Origin: Bacteroidales bacterium UBA5219
GTDB lineage: Bacteria > Bacteroidota > Bacteroidia > Bacteroidales > ML635J-15
Assembly: GCA_002412425.1 (NCBI GenBank)
Contig: DHVB01000080.1
Coordinates: 514-28,924, forward strand
Direction: 5' to 3'
Length of the DNA stretch: 28,411 bases
Below the pieces are notes generated by a model that worked only from the letters and a program-made list of their open reading frames with translations, was not told where the DNA came from and searched no databases. Each line of letters begins with the position of its first letter. Positions within the stretch are counted from its first letter, which is position 1. The translations under genes and the position numbers were made by a program. Shown piece after piece: positions 7,731-15,810 of the stretch.

Positions 7731-9107
7731 ATGAAAAAAACTATAATTTTATTGTCTTTGTTTTTTTATGCGTTTTTTGCATTTAGCCAAGAAACATCTG
7801 AACTGAGTTTTAGTCTTCAGCAAGCACAAGATTACGCATTAGAGCATAACAAAAGTTTGAAGAATATTAAAACAGATGTCGCTATTTCTAAGCAAAAATT
7901 ATGGCAAACAATATCTCAAGGCTTACCACAAATTTCGGGAAGTGTTGATTATACTAACTTCTTTAATTATGAAATTGAATTTGGTATGGGTGGTGGCGAA
8001 ACTCCAGATCCTGATTTTACAAAACTTGATGCTGGCGACTTAGAAATTTTAAAACTTTTGCAAGGTTTTATGGGTGATGGTAGCACTACCATTAAAATGA
8101 AAAATCAGTCAACAGCAAAAATTCAGTTAACTCAGTTGATTTTCTCGGGTCAGTATTTTACAGGCATTCAAATTGCAAAAGTTGGACAAATGCTTGCCGA
8201 AATGAATATCGAAAAATCTGAACAAGATATTAAAGAATCAGTAATAAGCACTTATTATTTAGGTTTATTAACTAAAAAATCTGTTGAACTTTTAGATGCA
8301 AATTTGGAAAACTTGAACGCAACTTTAGAACAAACTCAAGCCTTGTTTAATGCCGGAGTTATTGAAGAAACAGATGTAGAACAATTGCAAATGTCTATTA
8401 TCATGTTAGAAAATTCAAAGCGTTCTTTGTTACGAAATGTAGAGTTGAATAATAATATTTTGAGGTTTCTTTTGGGAATAGAAGGAGACGTTAAAATAGT
8501 TTTAACCGAATCTTTCGATAATATAATTGAAAACCTTGACTTAGGCAATTTGTTGGTTTCTGACTTTAATGTTGAAGAAAATATTAATATCCAAATGGTT
8601 GGTAAGCAAGAGGAATTATATGAAAAAATGTTATGTATGGAAAAATGGTCTTATGCTCCAACAATTGCTGGAATGTATAGCCATAACGAAAAATTGCTTA
8701 CTACAGATTTTGATATGAATCCAAAAAATATGTTTGCTATAAGTATGTCTGTTCCAATATTTTCGTCAGGGTTACGTAAAGCAAAAGTTGAAGAAAAAAA
8801 ATTAGAGCTTTATAAAATTCAAAATAATAAAGAAATGGTAAGTGACCAATTGATAATGCAAGAAAAACAAATGCGTTATAATTTAACTTCTGCATTGGAA
8901 GCGTATCAAAGTCAAAAAGACAATATTGAGCTTGCACAAAAAATATATACTAAAACTGAATTAAAATTCAGAAGTGGGGTTGCTTCAAGTTTTGATTTAA
9001 TTCAGGCAAACTCTAATTTACTGCAAGCGCAAAATTCATATATTTCTGCTTCAATGGAGTTGTTGCAAGCAAAATTACAATTAGATAAACTGAGAAATAA
9101 AATTTAA
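7731..9107 (+). CDS. TolC-like outer membrane efflux protein
   Basis: 458 residues. Signal peptide at 1-20 (KKTIILLSLFFYAFFAFSQ). The body has the two OEP repeats: LQQAQDYALEHNKSLKN near residue 30 and long alpha-helical coiled-coil stretches at about 180-250 and 370-455, ending in FDLIQANSNLLQAQNSYISAS and LQAKLQLDKL, typical of TolC family channels. It would form the trimeric outer-membrane exit duct for the pump encoded downstream. Gene order outer-membrane protein, adaptor, RND, small protein matches the xepCAB-PG0541 arrangement of Porphyromonas as I recall it. Confidence 0.93.
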   Translation: MKKTIILLSLFFYAFFAFSQETSELSFSLQQAQDYALEHNKSLKNIKTDVAISKQKLWQTISQGLPQISGSVDYTNFFNYEIEFGMGGGETPDPDFTKLDAGDLEILKLLQGFMGDGSTTIKMKNQSTAKIQLTQLIFSGQYFTGIQIAKVGQMLAEMNIEKSEQDIKESVISTYYLGLLTKKSVELLDANLENLNATLEQTQALFNAGVIEETDVEQLQMSIIMLENSKRSLLRNVELNNNILRFLLGIEGDVKIVLTESFDNIIENLDLGNLLVSDFNVEENINIQMVGKQEELYEKMLCMEKWSYAPTIAGMYSHNEKLLTTDFDMNPKNMFAISMSVPIFSSGLRKAKVEEKKLELYKIQNNKEMVSDQLIMQEKQMRYNLTSALEAYQSQKDNIELAQKIYTKTELKFRSGVASSFDLIQANSNLLQAQNSYISASMELLQAKLQLDKLRNKI

Positions 9108-9136
9108 TTATTAAAAATATAGAAACTTTATAAACA

Positions 9137-10192
9137 ATGAGAACAATAAAATTATTATTAGCGATTTTAGTTGCATTTTTTAGTATTTTATTTATTTCGT
9201 GTGGCGGAAAAGCTGATGCAAAATCAGAAGAAAATAAAACTGAAAAAATACAGCCAGTAAAAGTTACTCTTTTGCAAGAAGAAGAAGTTGCACGCGAAAT
9301 AGATTATTCGGCTAATTTAGTTGCTTTTGAGGAAGTTTATTTAGCACCTGCAACACCGGGTAGAATTATAAAAGTTTATCCCGAAATAGGAGATAGAGTT
9401 AAAAAAGGACAAATGTTGGTGCAAATGGATCCAACTCAATTAAACACATCACTATTACAATTAGAAAATTTAAAAAAAGACAAACAACGTTTCGACACTT
9501 TAATTCAATATGGCGGTGTGTCTAAGCAACAATACGACCAAATTAATACTCAATATGATGTAACAAAAGCTAATGTTGAGCTTTTAAGTACAAATGTTAA
9601 TTTGGCATCTCCTTTTAATGGAGTTATTACAGCAAAATATTTCGAAAATGGAGAATTGTTTACAGGTGCTCCTAATACTCAAGTTGGCAAGCCTGCAATT
9701 GTTGTTGTTCAACAAATAAATCCAATAAAAGCAATTATAAGTGTGTCGGAAAAATATTATCCTGTGGTTAAAAAAGGAATGATTGTAGATGTTAAATCGG
9801 ATATTTATGCTGATAAAGAATTTAAAGGAAAGATTAGTTTAATTCACCCAACAATAAATGCTCAAACTAAAACTTTTAATATAGAGATTGAAGTCGCTAA
9901 TAATGAGGAACTTCTAAGACCAGGAATGTTTGCAAGTGTAAATATGGAATTTGCAAAAGAAACTGCTATGGTTGTCCCTGTTTCGGCTGTATTAATGCAA
10001 AGAGGAACAAATAATAGGTATGTTTTTGTTTATAAAGATGGAAAAGCACATAGAATAGATGTAAAATTAGGAAAACGATTTGATGATAAAGTTGAGATTA
10101 TTTCTGATGAAATCGGTATTAACGACCAGCTTATAATTGCAGGACATAATAATCTTATTGAGGGAGATAAAGTAGAAATTGTAAAAGATTAA
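9137..10192 (+). CDS. RND efflux periplasmic adaptor lipoprotein (HlyD/MFP family)
   Basis: 351 residues. A lipoprotein signal ends in LFIS-C22, so it is probably anchored in the inner membrane facing the periplasm. Then come the barrel-sandwich halves (APATPGRIIKVYPEIGDRVKKGQMLVQMD, about 75-100, and SPFNGVITAKYFENGELF, about 156-175) around a short helical hairpin, a beta-barrel, and a membrane-proximal C-terminal domain. It bridges the RND pump and the TolC-like duct. The helical hairpin is short, as in many Bacteroidetes adaptors. It lies 29 bp after tolC and 16 bp before the pump gene. Confidence 0.93.
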   Translation: MRTIKLLLAILVAFFSILFISCGGKADAKSEENKTEKIQPVKVTLLQEEEVAREIDYSANLVAFEEVYLAPATPGRIIKVYPEIGDRVKKGQMLVQMDPTQLNTSLLQLENLKKDKQRFDTLIQYGGVSKQQYDQINTQYDVTKANVELLSTNVNLASPFNGVITAKYFENGELFTGAPNTQVGKPAIVVVQQINPIKAIISVSEKYYPVVKKGMIVDVKSDIYADKEFKGKISLIHPTINAQTKTFNIEIEVANNEELLRPGMFASVNMEFAKETAMVVPVSAVLMQRGTNNRYVFVYKDGKAHRIDVKLGKRFDDKVEIISDEIGINDQLIIAGHNNLIEGDKVEIVKD

Positions 10193-10208
10193 TTTTTAAA
10201 ATTTTATT

Positions 10209-13200
10209 ATGAGTATTTACAAAAGTGCAGTAAAGAAGCCAATTACAACAATGATGGTTTTTGTGGCTATCATTGTATTTGGTATATATTCGTTAACAAG
10301 GTTGCCAGTTGATTTATATCCAGAGGTTGAATTGCCAGCAATTTCTGTTTTAACTCTATATCCAGGGGCAAACTCAAGTGAAATTGAGGTTAACGTTTCA
10401 AAAATTGTTGAAAACTCTCTAAATGCAATTGACAATTTAAAAGAAATACATTCAAGCTCAAGAGATAATATGTCCATTGTTACAATTGAGTTTGAGTGGG
10501 GTTCAAATCTTGATGAGGCAGCAAACGATGTTAGAAATTCTTTAGAATTTATTAAAAAAAGATTACCAGACGGAGCCGAAACACCTGTAATTTATAAATT
10601 TAATTCCAGTATGATGCCAATTTTGTTTTTTGCAATTACTGCAGACGAAAATTATCTTGGCTTAGAAAAGTTGTTGGAGGAAAGGGTTGTTAATCAGCTA
10701 AATAGGATAGAAGGAGTTGGCTCTATTGGTTTGTCTGGTATGGTCGAACGCGAAATTTATGTAGAAGTTGACCCTGTAAAATTAGACGCTTTTAACCTAA
10801 GCGTCGAAGCGGTAGGAGCAATGATACAGGCTGAAAATATTAACATGCCAGCAGGTAGTGTTAAAATGGGCGACATGGACTACAACCTTAAAGTTGAAGG
10901 TGAATTTATTGAAAGCTCACAGATAGAAAATATTACACTTGGTAGTTTCATGGGGCAAACAATAAAAATCAAAGATGTTGCTGTTGTTAAAGATACTATT
11001 AAAGAAATTACTCTTGACGAAAAAATTAATGGCAAAAATGCTGTTAGAATGATGGTTCAAAAACAGTCGGGAGCAAATACTGTAAAAGTAGCTAAAGAAG
11101 TTAGAAAAGAATTAGAAGAAATACAAAAAACTCTTCCACCAGATGTGGTAATTGAACCTGTTTTTGACTCTTCAGAATTTATTAGTAACTCAATTAACAA
11201 CCTCTCAGAAACTTTGTTGTATGCATTTGCCTTTGTTGTTTTAATTGTCTTGTTTTTCTTGGGTCGCTGGCGTGCAACTTTTATAATTGTACTAACTATT
11301 CCAATTTCATTGATTGTTGCATTTATATTTTTAGGAATAACAGGAAGTTCGATAAACATAATTTCATTAACTTCTCTTTCTATTGCAATTGGTATGGTTG
11401 TAGATGATGCTATTGTTGTTCTCGAAAATATTGCAAAACATATCGACAGAGGATCAAGTCCGCGAGAAGCTGCAATTTATGCAACTAATGAGGTGTGGTT
11501 AGCTGTTATTGTTACAACTTTAGTGGTTGTTGCAGTATTTATGCCACTTACTCTTGTAAAAGGAATGACAGGAGTTTTGTTTAAAGAATTAGGCTGGTTG
11601 GTTACTATTACGGTTACAACATCAACCTTTGTGGCTATTAGTTTAACACCTATGTTAAGTTCAAAACTGTTGAAATTACACCCACCAAGAAAAAATCGTT
11701 TTAGTTACGATAGAACAATAAAAGTATTTCTTGATAAAGTTGATATATTTTATGAAAAAAGTATCAGATTTGTGTTAAAACGCAAAAAAATGACTTTATT
11801 AATATCATTTTTAATATTTGCTGGAACAATGTTTCTTATTCCAAGATTGGGAACAGAGTTTATTCCTATTGCCGACCAAAGTAGAATAGGTTTAGTTGTT
11901 GATTTGCAAATGGGGCTTAGAGTTGAAGAAACTCAAAAAGTTGCAAGACAAATTGAAGGAATAATTAGTTCAAAATATCCTGAAGTAAGATTAGTTTCTA
12001 CATCATCTGGAGCAGATGAGTCTGGAGGAATTTCTTCTATTTGGGGTTCAGCAGGTTCTCACATAATTAATATGAATATCAGATTAGTTCCAACAAGTGA
12101 AAGAGAACGCTCATGTTGGGATATTGGAGACGATTTAAGAAGCGAATTAGATAAAATTCCAGAAATTAACGACTATAAAGTTTCATATTCAGGTGGCGGA
12201 GGAATGATGGGCGACAATACAATTAATGTTGAAATTTATGGATATGATTTTGAAGCTACAGACCGAGTTGCTAACGAAATTGCTGAAAAACTAAAAGATT
12301 TAGAAACAGCATCAGATGTTCAGATAAGTAGAGATAAATTACAGCCAGAATTAGAGTTTGTTATCGACAAAGAAAAAATGGCAATTTATAATTTAAACAC
12401 TGCTTCAGTTTCTATGGCTTTGAGAAATAGAGTTTTAGGTTTTACTGCAACACAATTTAGAGAAGACGGCGATGAGTTTGATATTGTTGTTAGATATAAT
12501 GAAGAAGCAAGAAACTCAATTTCAGATATTGAAAACATAATAGTAACAAATCAGCAAGGTGTTAAGGTTCGTTTAGGAGATATTGGGGAAGTTAAAGAAA
12601 CATGGCTACCACCAAGCATAGACCATAAAAGAAGAGAACGTATTGTTACTGTATCAGTTGTTCCTTTTAAAACTTCTTTGGGAGATTTAGCAAACGATAT
12701 TCAAGGTGTTATTAGCGAAATTGATAAACCAAGCGAAATTTTAGTTAATGTTGCAGGAGCATATAAAGACCAACAAGAATCGTTTCAAGACATAGTTTTT
12801 TTGATGTTGATATCTTTGATTTTGGTTTATATTGTAATGGCATCTCAGTTTGAATCGTTTTCTGTTCCATTTATAATAATGTTTTCAATTCCGTTTTCTT
12901 TTTCAGGTGTAGTCTTAGCTCTGTGGATTACAGGAACAAACCTTAGCATTATTGCAGCACTTGGAGCGGTTTTACTGATTGGAATTGTTGTGAAAAATGC
13001 TATTGTCTTGGTTGACTTTATAAACTTGATGCGAGATAGAGGTTATGCAATGACAGAAGCAATTGCTTTAAGTGGAAAATCGAGATTACGTCCTGTGCTT
13101 ATGACTGCTCTAACTACAGGATTGGGAATGTTGCCTTTAGCTCTTAGTACTGGAGACGGTTCTGAAATTTGGACACCTATGGGAATTTCTGTAATAGGAG

Positions 13201-13325
13201 GTTTATTGTTTTCTACCTTCTTAACTTTGATAGTTGTACCTGTTGCATATGCAATTATAGAGCGTCCAGGTCGAAGAAGAAAGAAAAAGAAAGCATACCA
13301 AGAAGAATATGATTTTATGGATTAA
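10209..13325 (+). CDS. RND efflux transporter permease (AcrB/HAE1-type)
   Basis: 1038 residues, full length for the family. Twelve membrane helices are expected: TM1 near 12-32 (TTMMVFVAIIVFGIYSL), a large periplasmic loop, TM2-6 at about 335-480, TM7 near 525, a second loop, and TM8-12 at about 860-1020. Proton-relay residues are present: the DD pair in GMVVDDAIVVLEN (D399-D400) and K929 in IVVKNAIVLVDF. It would drive proton-coupled export of hydrophobic or amphiphilic compounds through the tripartite complex encoded by the two genes upstream. A Gly/Ser-rich stretch in the second porter loop (about 598-615) and GGGGMMGDN (about 658) are flexible inserts. Substrates cannot be read from sequence. 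Confidence 0.95.
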   Translation: MSIYKSAVKKPITTMMVFVAIIVFGIYSLTRLPVDLYPEVELPAISVLTLYPGANSSEIEVNVSKIVENSLNAIDNLKEIHSSSRDNMSIVTIEFEWGSNLDEAANDVRNSLEFIKKRLPDGAETPVIYKFNSSMMPILFFAITADENYLGLEKLLEERVVNQLNRIEGVGSIGLSGMVEREIYVEVDPVKLDAFNLSVEAVGAMIQAENINMPAGSVKMGDMDYNLKVEGEFIESSQIENITLGSFMGQTIKIKDVAVVKDTIKEITLDEKINGKNAVRMMVQKQSGANTVKVAKEVRKELEEIQKTLPPDVVIEPVFDSSEFISNSINNLSETLLYAFAFVVLIVLFFLGRWRATFIIVLTIPISLIVAFIFLGITGSSINIISLTSLSIAIGMVVDDAIVVLENIAKHIDRGSSPREAAIYATNEVWLAVIVTTLVVVAVFMPLTLVKGMTGVLFKELGWLVTITVTTSTFVAISLTPMLSSKLLKLHPPRKNRFSYDRTIKVFLDKVDIFYEKSIRFVLKRKKMTLLISFLIFAGTMFLIPRLGTEFIPIADQSRIGLVVDLQMGLRVEETQKVARQIEGIISSKYPEVRLVSTSSGADESGGISSIWGSAGSHIINMNIRLVPTSERERSCWDIGDDLRSELDKIPEINDYKVSYSGGGGMMGDNTINVEIYGYDFEATDRVANEIAEKLKDLETASDVQISRDKLQPELEFVIDKEKMAIYNLNTASVSMALRNRVLGFTATQFREDGDEFDIVVRYNEEARNSISDIENIIVTNQQGVKVRLGDIGEVKETWLPPSIDHKRRERIVTVSVVPFKTSLGDLANDIQGVISEIDKPSEILVNVAGAYKDQQESFQDIVFLMLISLILVYIVMASQFESFSVPFIIMFSIPFSFSGVVLALWITGTNLSIIAALGAVLLIGIVVKNAIVLVDFINLMRDRGYAMTEAIALSGKSRLRPVLMTALTTGLGMLPLALSTGDGSEIWTPMGISVIGGLLFSTFLTLIVVPVAYAIIERPGRRRKKKKAYQEEYDFMD

Positions 13326-13337
13326 AAAAAGAAAATT

Positions 13338-13631
13338 ATGAAAGCAATAATGATAATTTTTAATCACGCCTTGACCGAAAAAGTAGAGTATATGCTTGAT
13401 AGGTTGGAAGTTAGGGGCTTTACTCAATGGGAAAACTTGCAAGGTAGAGGTAGTGTTGATGGCGATCCACATTATGGAACTCACACTTGGCCCGAAATAA
13501 ATACTGCTACAATAGCTGTGGTTGAAGACGATAAAGTAGATATAATTTTAGAAAAAGTTCAAAGAATAGACGAAATAAACAAAGAAGTAGGAATTAGAGC
13601 TTTTGTTTGGAATATTGAAAAGACGGTGTAA
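13338..13631 (+). CDS. PG0541-like transporter-associated protein
   Basis: 97 residues. Begins MKAIMIIFNHALTEKVEYML, followed by GFTQWENLQGRGS, HYGTHTWPE and a C-terminal TATIAVVEDDKVDIILEKVQ; this matches the small PG0541 family found directly after RND pump genes in Bacteroidetes. The beta-alpha-beta pattern recalls the PII/ACT-like fold, hinting at a sensor of ligand or pump state, but this is an inference. It starts 12 bp after the RND stop and is the last gene of the operon; a repeat element begins 2 bp after its stop. Confidence 0.82.
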   Translation: MKAIMIIFNHALTEKVEYMLDRLEVRGFTQWENLQGRGSVDGDPHYGTHTWPEINTATIAVVEDDKVDIILEKVQRIDEINKEVGIRAFVWNIEKTV

Positions 13632-13633
13632 AC

Positions 13634-13979
13634 AAGTTAAAAGTTTATAAAGTTCGTAAAGTTTGTAAAGTTTGTAAAGTGGGAAAATTTTTATAAATGG
13701 CATAGTAGAGATGTTGTACGCGATGTCTCTACTATTTATTTTTTAAGTTTTCGCTATTTACGCTGATTTAGCTTCGCTTATCTCGTCCTGCGGACTTCGG
13801 TTGCAATCCGAGTGTAATTGCAACCACTTAGCGTCTGTGGCGTTGGAGCGAGCATCAGAAGTGTTGTGATTGCAAGCAGAGTGAGCAAAGCGAACTCTGC
13901 GAAGCAATAGACGCGTCAGCCACTTTTAACACTTCAACTACGTTCAGTGCATCGCTTTTAACTTTCGACTTTTAACTGA
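13634..13979. repeat. Composite dispersed repeat filling a convergent gap (copy B)
   Basis: Runs from 2 bp after one stop codon (13631) to 2 bp before the opposite gene's stop (13982). Left end AAGTTAAAAGTTT; right end ACTTTTAACTG. Modules in order: four tandem 9-bp units (TATAAAGTT, CGTAAAGTT, TGTAAAGTT, TGTAAAGTG; 13646-13681), a 10-bp-stem hairpin (13702-13735), a perfect 9-bp stem GGTTGCAAT/ATTGCAACC (13799-13807/13817-13825), the family core GCAGAGT...ACTCTGC (13876-13900) with GAAGCAATAGACGCG, and a 20-mer (13925-13944) shared inverted with 24005-24024. No gene is seen in these 350 bp. Confidence 0.75.
13702..13735. repeat. Hairpin with perfect 10-bp stem inside copy B
   Basis: ATAGTAGAGA (13702-13711) pairs with TCTCTACTAT (13726-13735) around a 14-base loop. 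The GTAGAGA...TCTCTAC frame resembles a palindrome I remember as abundant in cyanobacterial genomes; the resemblance is from memory. It lacks a following T-run, but could still end transcripts from either side. Confidence 0.6.
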
Positions 13980-13981
13980 AT

Positions 13982-14686
13982 TTATTTTATCATAACTGCG
14001 AGTCTAAAAAAGTTGTTTACCGAACCTAAAACTTCATATTCTACATAAAAAGCATTAGTCCATTCTGTAAAAGCTTTAAACTCGTGCATAGGAACGCTAA
14101 ACTCGTCGAAAAACAAAATATCTCCAGATTTTAAATAAGGATACAAAGTTGTTAAAATAAACAAAGTAGAAGAGTATAAATCAGCGTCTAGGTGAATAAC
14201 TTTGCGGTTTTCTGGATTATAATTTTTCAAAAAAGGCAATAAAGATTGTTGAAATAATCCTTGATAAAAACTTGCTCTTGTGTCATCAATTTTTGGTATA
14301 GCATTGTCTTCTATTGCAAAATGTCCAGCTTTAAAAGTTCCCCAATCTTCGGGTAAACCAGTAAAAGTGTCGAAACCATAAAATCTAGAATCTTTATGAG
14401 TAATATGTTGTACCCACCATTTAAACGACACGCCTTTATAGACACCAAACTCAAAAAAATCTATTGGAATTTCATTTAGTTTTTGAGTTTCAATCACATG
14501 CAAATACAGTTTCTTTTTTTTATTGAAATCATATTTTGGGGAATAATAATCGCTATACCCATCGTTTTTATGTTTATTTACAAAACGAGAAAGCTTTGCT
14601 AGATGACCGATAAAAAGAAAAATGTTTGAAGGCACTAAGCGGTGAAGACGTAAACGATAAAATATTTCTTTGTGTTTAGCTTTCAT
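13982..14686 (-). CDS. TylF/MycF-type class I methyltransferase
   Basis: 234 residues, no signal peptide. The motif-I region is FFEFGVYKGVSFKWWVQ (about 77-93), followed by YGFDTFTGLPEDW, a hallmark of TylF-related (macrocin O-methyltransferase) proteins, then VIHLDADLYSSTLFIL and GDILFFDEF, whose acidic residues hold the metal in characterised relatives. Such enzymes methylate sugar hydroxyls of glycans or natural products; the acceptor here is unknown. It stands alone, transcribed opposite to both neighbours, and diverges from era across a 123-bp gap. A second methyltransferase of a different family lies at 1431-2180, with no evident link. Confidence 0.82.
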   Translation of the reverse strand: MKAKHKEIFYRLRLHRLVPSNIFLFIGHLAKLSRFVNKHKNDGYSDYYSPKYDFNKKKKLYLHVIETQKLNEIPIDFFEFGVYKGVSFKWWVQHITHKDSRFYGFDTFTGLPEDWGTFKAGHFAIEDNAIPKIDDTRASFYQGLFQQSLLPFLKNYNPENRKVIHLDADLYSSTLFILTTLYPYLKSGDILFFDEFSVPMHEFKAFTEWTNAFYVEYEVLGSVNNFFRLAVMIK

Positions 14687-14706
14687 ACAACTTTTGTTTT
14701 ATGAGG

Positions 14707-14714
14707 CAAAAGTA
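14707..14714 (-). promoter_or_regulatory. Possible -7 box for the TylF-type gene
   Basis: Minus strand reads TACTTTTG (TAnnTTTG), 20 bp before the ATG at 14686. A matching -33 element is not clear. Confidence 0.35.
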
Positions 14715-14778
14715 AATAAAAATATGTAATACTTAAAATCTGTAATTATAAAAGTAAAAATATTTTCACTAAGCGATT

Positions 14779-14786
14779 TATTTTTG
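14779..14786 (+). promoter_or_regulatory. Possible era promoter -7 box
   Basis: TATTTTTG, fitting TAnnTTTG, ends 23 bp before the era ATG. The region 18 bp further upstream has no TTTG, so this rests on the -7 element only. Confidence 0.4.
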
Positions 14787-14809
14787 CATTTTTGTAAAAA
14801 ATATTAAAA

Positions 14810-15685
14810 ATGCATAAATCTGGTTTTGTAAATATAATTGGCAACCCAAATGTTGGAAAATCAACAATTATGAATGAGTTGGTAGGCGAAAAAATTTCTA
14901 TTATTACAGAAAAATCTCAAACTACTCGACATAGAATTTTAGGTATTGTAAGTGGAGATAATTTTCAAATTGTTTATAGCGACACTCCTGGAATAATTAA
15001 GCCAAAATATAAACTACAAGAAAAAATGATGGAATTTGTTACTACTTCTTTTGAAGATGCCGACATATTCCTTTATGTAACTGATGTTGTTGAAAATCCT
15101 AAAAAGAATATTGAGTATATCGAAAAACTTAGTAAGGTTAATGTGCCTGTAGTTTGTTTAATAAATAAAATTGATTTAGCCGACCAACAAAAAGTGGAAG
15201 AACTTCAAGAATTTTGGAAAGAAAACTTGCCAAATGCGGAGATTTATGCAATTTCAGCTTTAGAAAAATTTAATATTGAAGGTTTATTCGATAGAATTAT
15301 TGAACTTTTGCCCGAAGGACCAGCTTGGTTTCCAAAAGACCAGCTAACAGACAAAACAGAAAGGTTTATTGTTTCTGAAATTGTTAGAGAAAAAATTTTT
15401 AAAAACTATCAAAAAGAAATTCCTTATTCTTGCGAAGTTGTTGTAGAAGAATTTAAAGAAGAAGAAACTATTATTAGAATAAAAGTTAATATTATTGTTG
15501 AGAGACAGTCGCAAAAAGGAATAATTATAGGACATAAAGGAGCTTCAATTAAAAAAGTGGGAACTCAAGCAAGAATAGATATTGAAAGTTTTTTTGAGAA
15601 AAAAGTTTTTATTGAATTTTTTGTGAAAGTCAAAAAAGATTGGCGTGATAATGATAAAAGCTTAAGGGATTTTGGATATGTGTAA
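14810..15685 (+). CDS. era: GTPase Era, ribosome maturation factor
   Basis: 291 residues, standard Era length. G-motifs: G1 GNPNVGKST (11-19), G3 DTPG (from D58), G4 NKID (119-122) and SAL for G5 near residue 150. A C-terminal KH RNA-binding domain carries GIIIGHKGASIKKVG (237-251). Era binds the 3' end of 16S rRNA during 30S assembly, working in the cytoplasm near the membrane. It is apparently monocistronic: divergent from the methyltransferase and convergent with the surface-protein gene. Repeat DNA begins 1 bp after its stop. Confidence 0.97.
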   Translation: MHKSGFVNIIGNPNVGKSTIMNELVGEKISIITEKSQTTRHRILGIVSGDNFQIVYSDTPGIIKPKYKLQEKMMEFVTTSFEDADIFLYVTDVVENPKKNIEYIEKLSKVNVPVVCLINKIDLADQQKVEELQEFWKENLPNAEIYAISALEKFNIEGLFDRIIELLPEGPAWFPKDQLTDKTERFIVSEIVREKIFKNYQKEIPYSCEVVVEEFKEEETIIRIKVNIIVERQSQKGIIIGHKGASIKKVGTQARIDIESFFEKKVFIEFFVKVKKDWRDNDKSLRDFGYV

Positions 15686-15686
15686 G

Positions 15687-15803
15687 AGTTAAAAGTTTGT
15701 AAAGTTCATAAAGTTTGAACCGAGCTTGCGAGCTCGCTGAAAGCAAAAGTTCATAAAGTTCGTAAAGAAAAAAGCCGAACTTGTAAGCTCGATTCAACTT
15801 TTA
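15687..15803. repeat. Dispersed intergenic repeat filling a convergent gap (copy C)
   Basis: Starts right after the era stop with AGTTAAAAGTTT and ends with TTCAACTTTTAA 8 bp before the opposite stop at 15811. Contains TAAAGTT-type short repeats and, where other copies carry the core hairpin, a different stem CGAGCT-TGCG-AGCTCG (15721-15736). A degenerate or alternative family member. Confidence 0.6.
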
Positions 15804-15810
15804 ATAATTT

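Noticed and set aside
13646..13681. Tandem short repeats as a CRISPR array
   Set aside because: Units are 9 bp and directly adjacent with no spacers; no cas genes.
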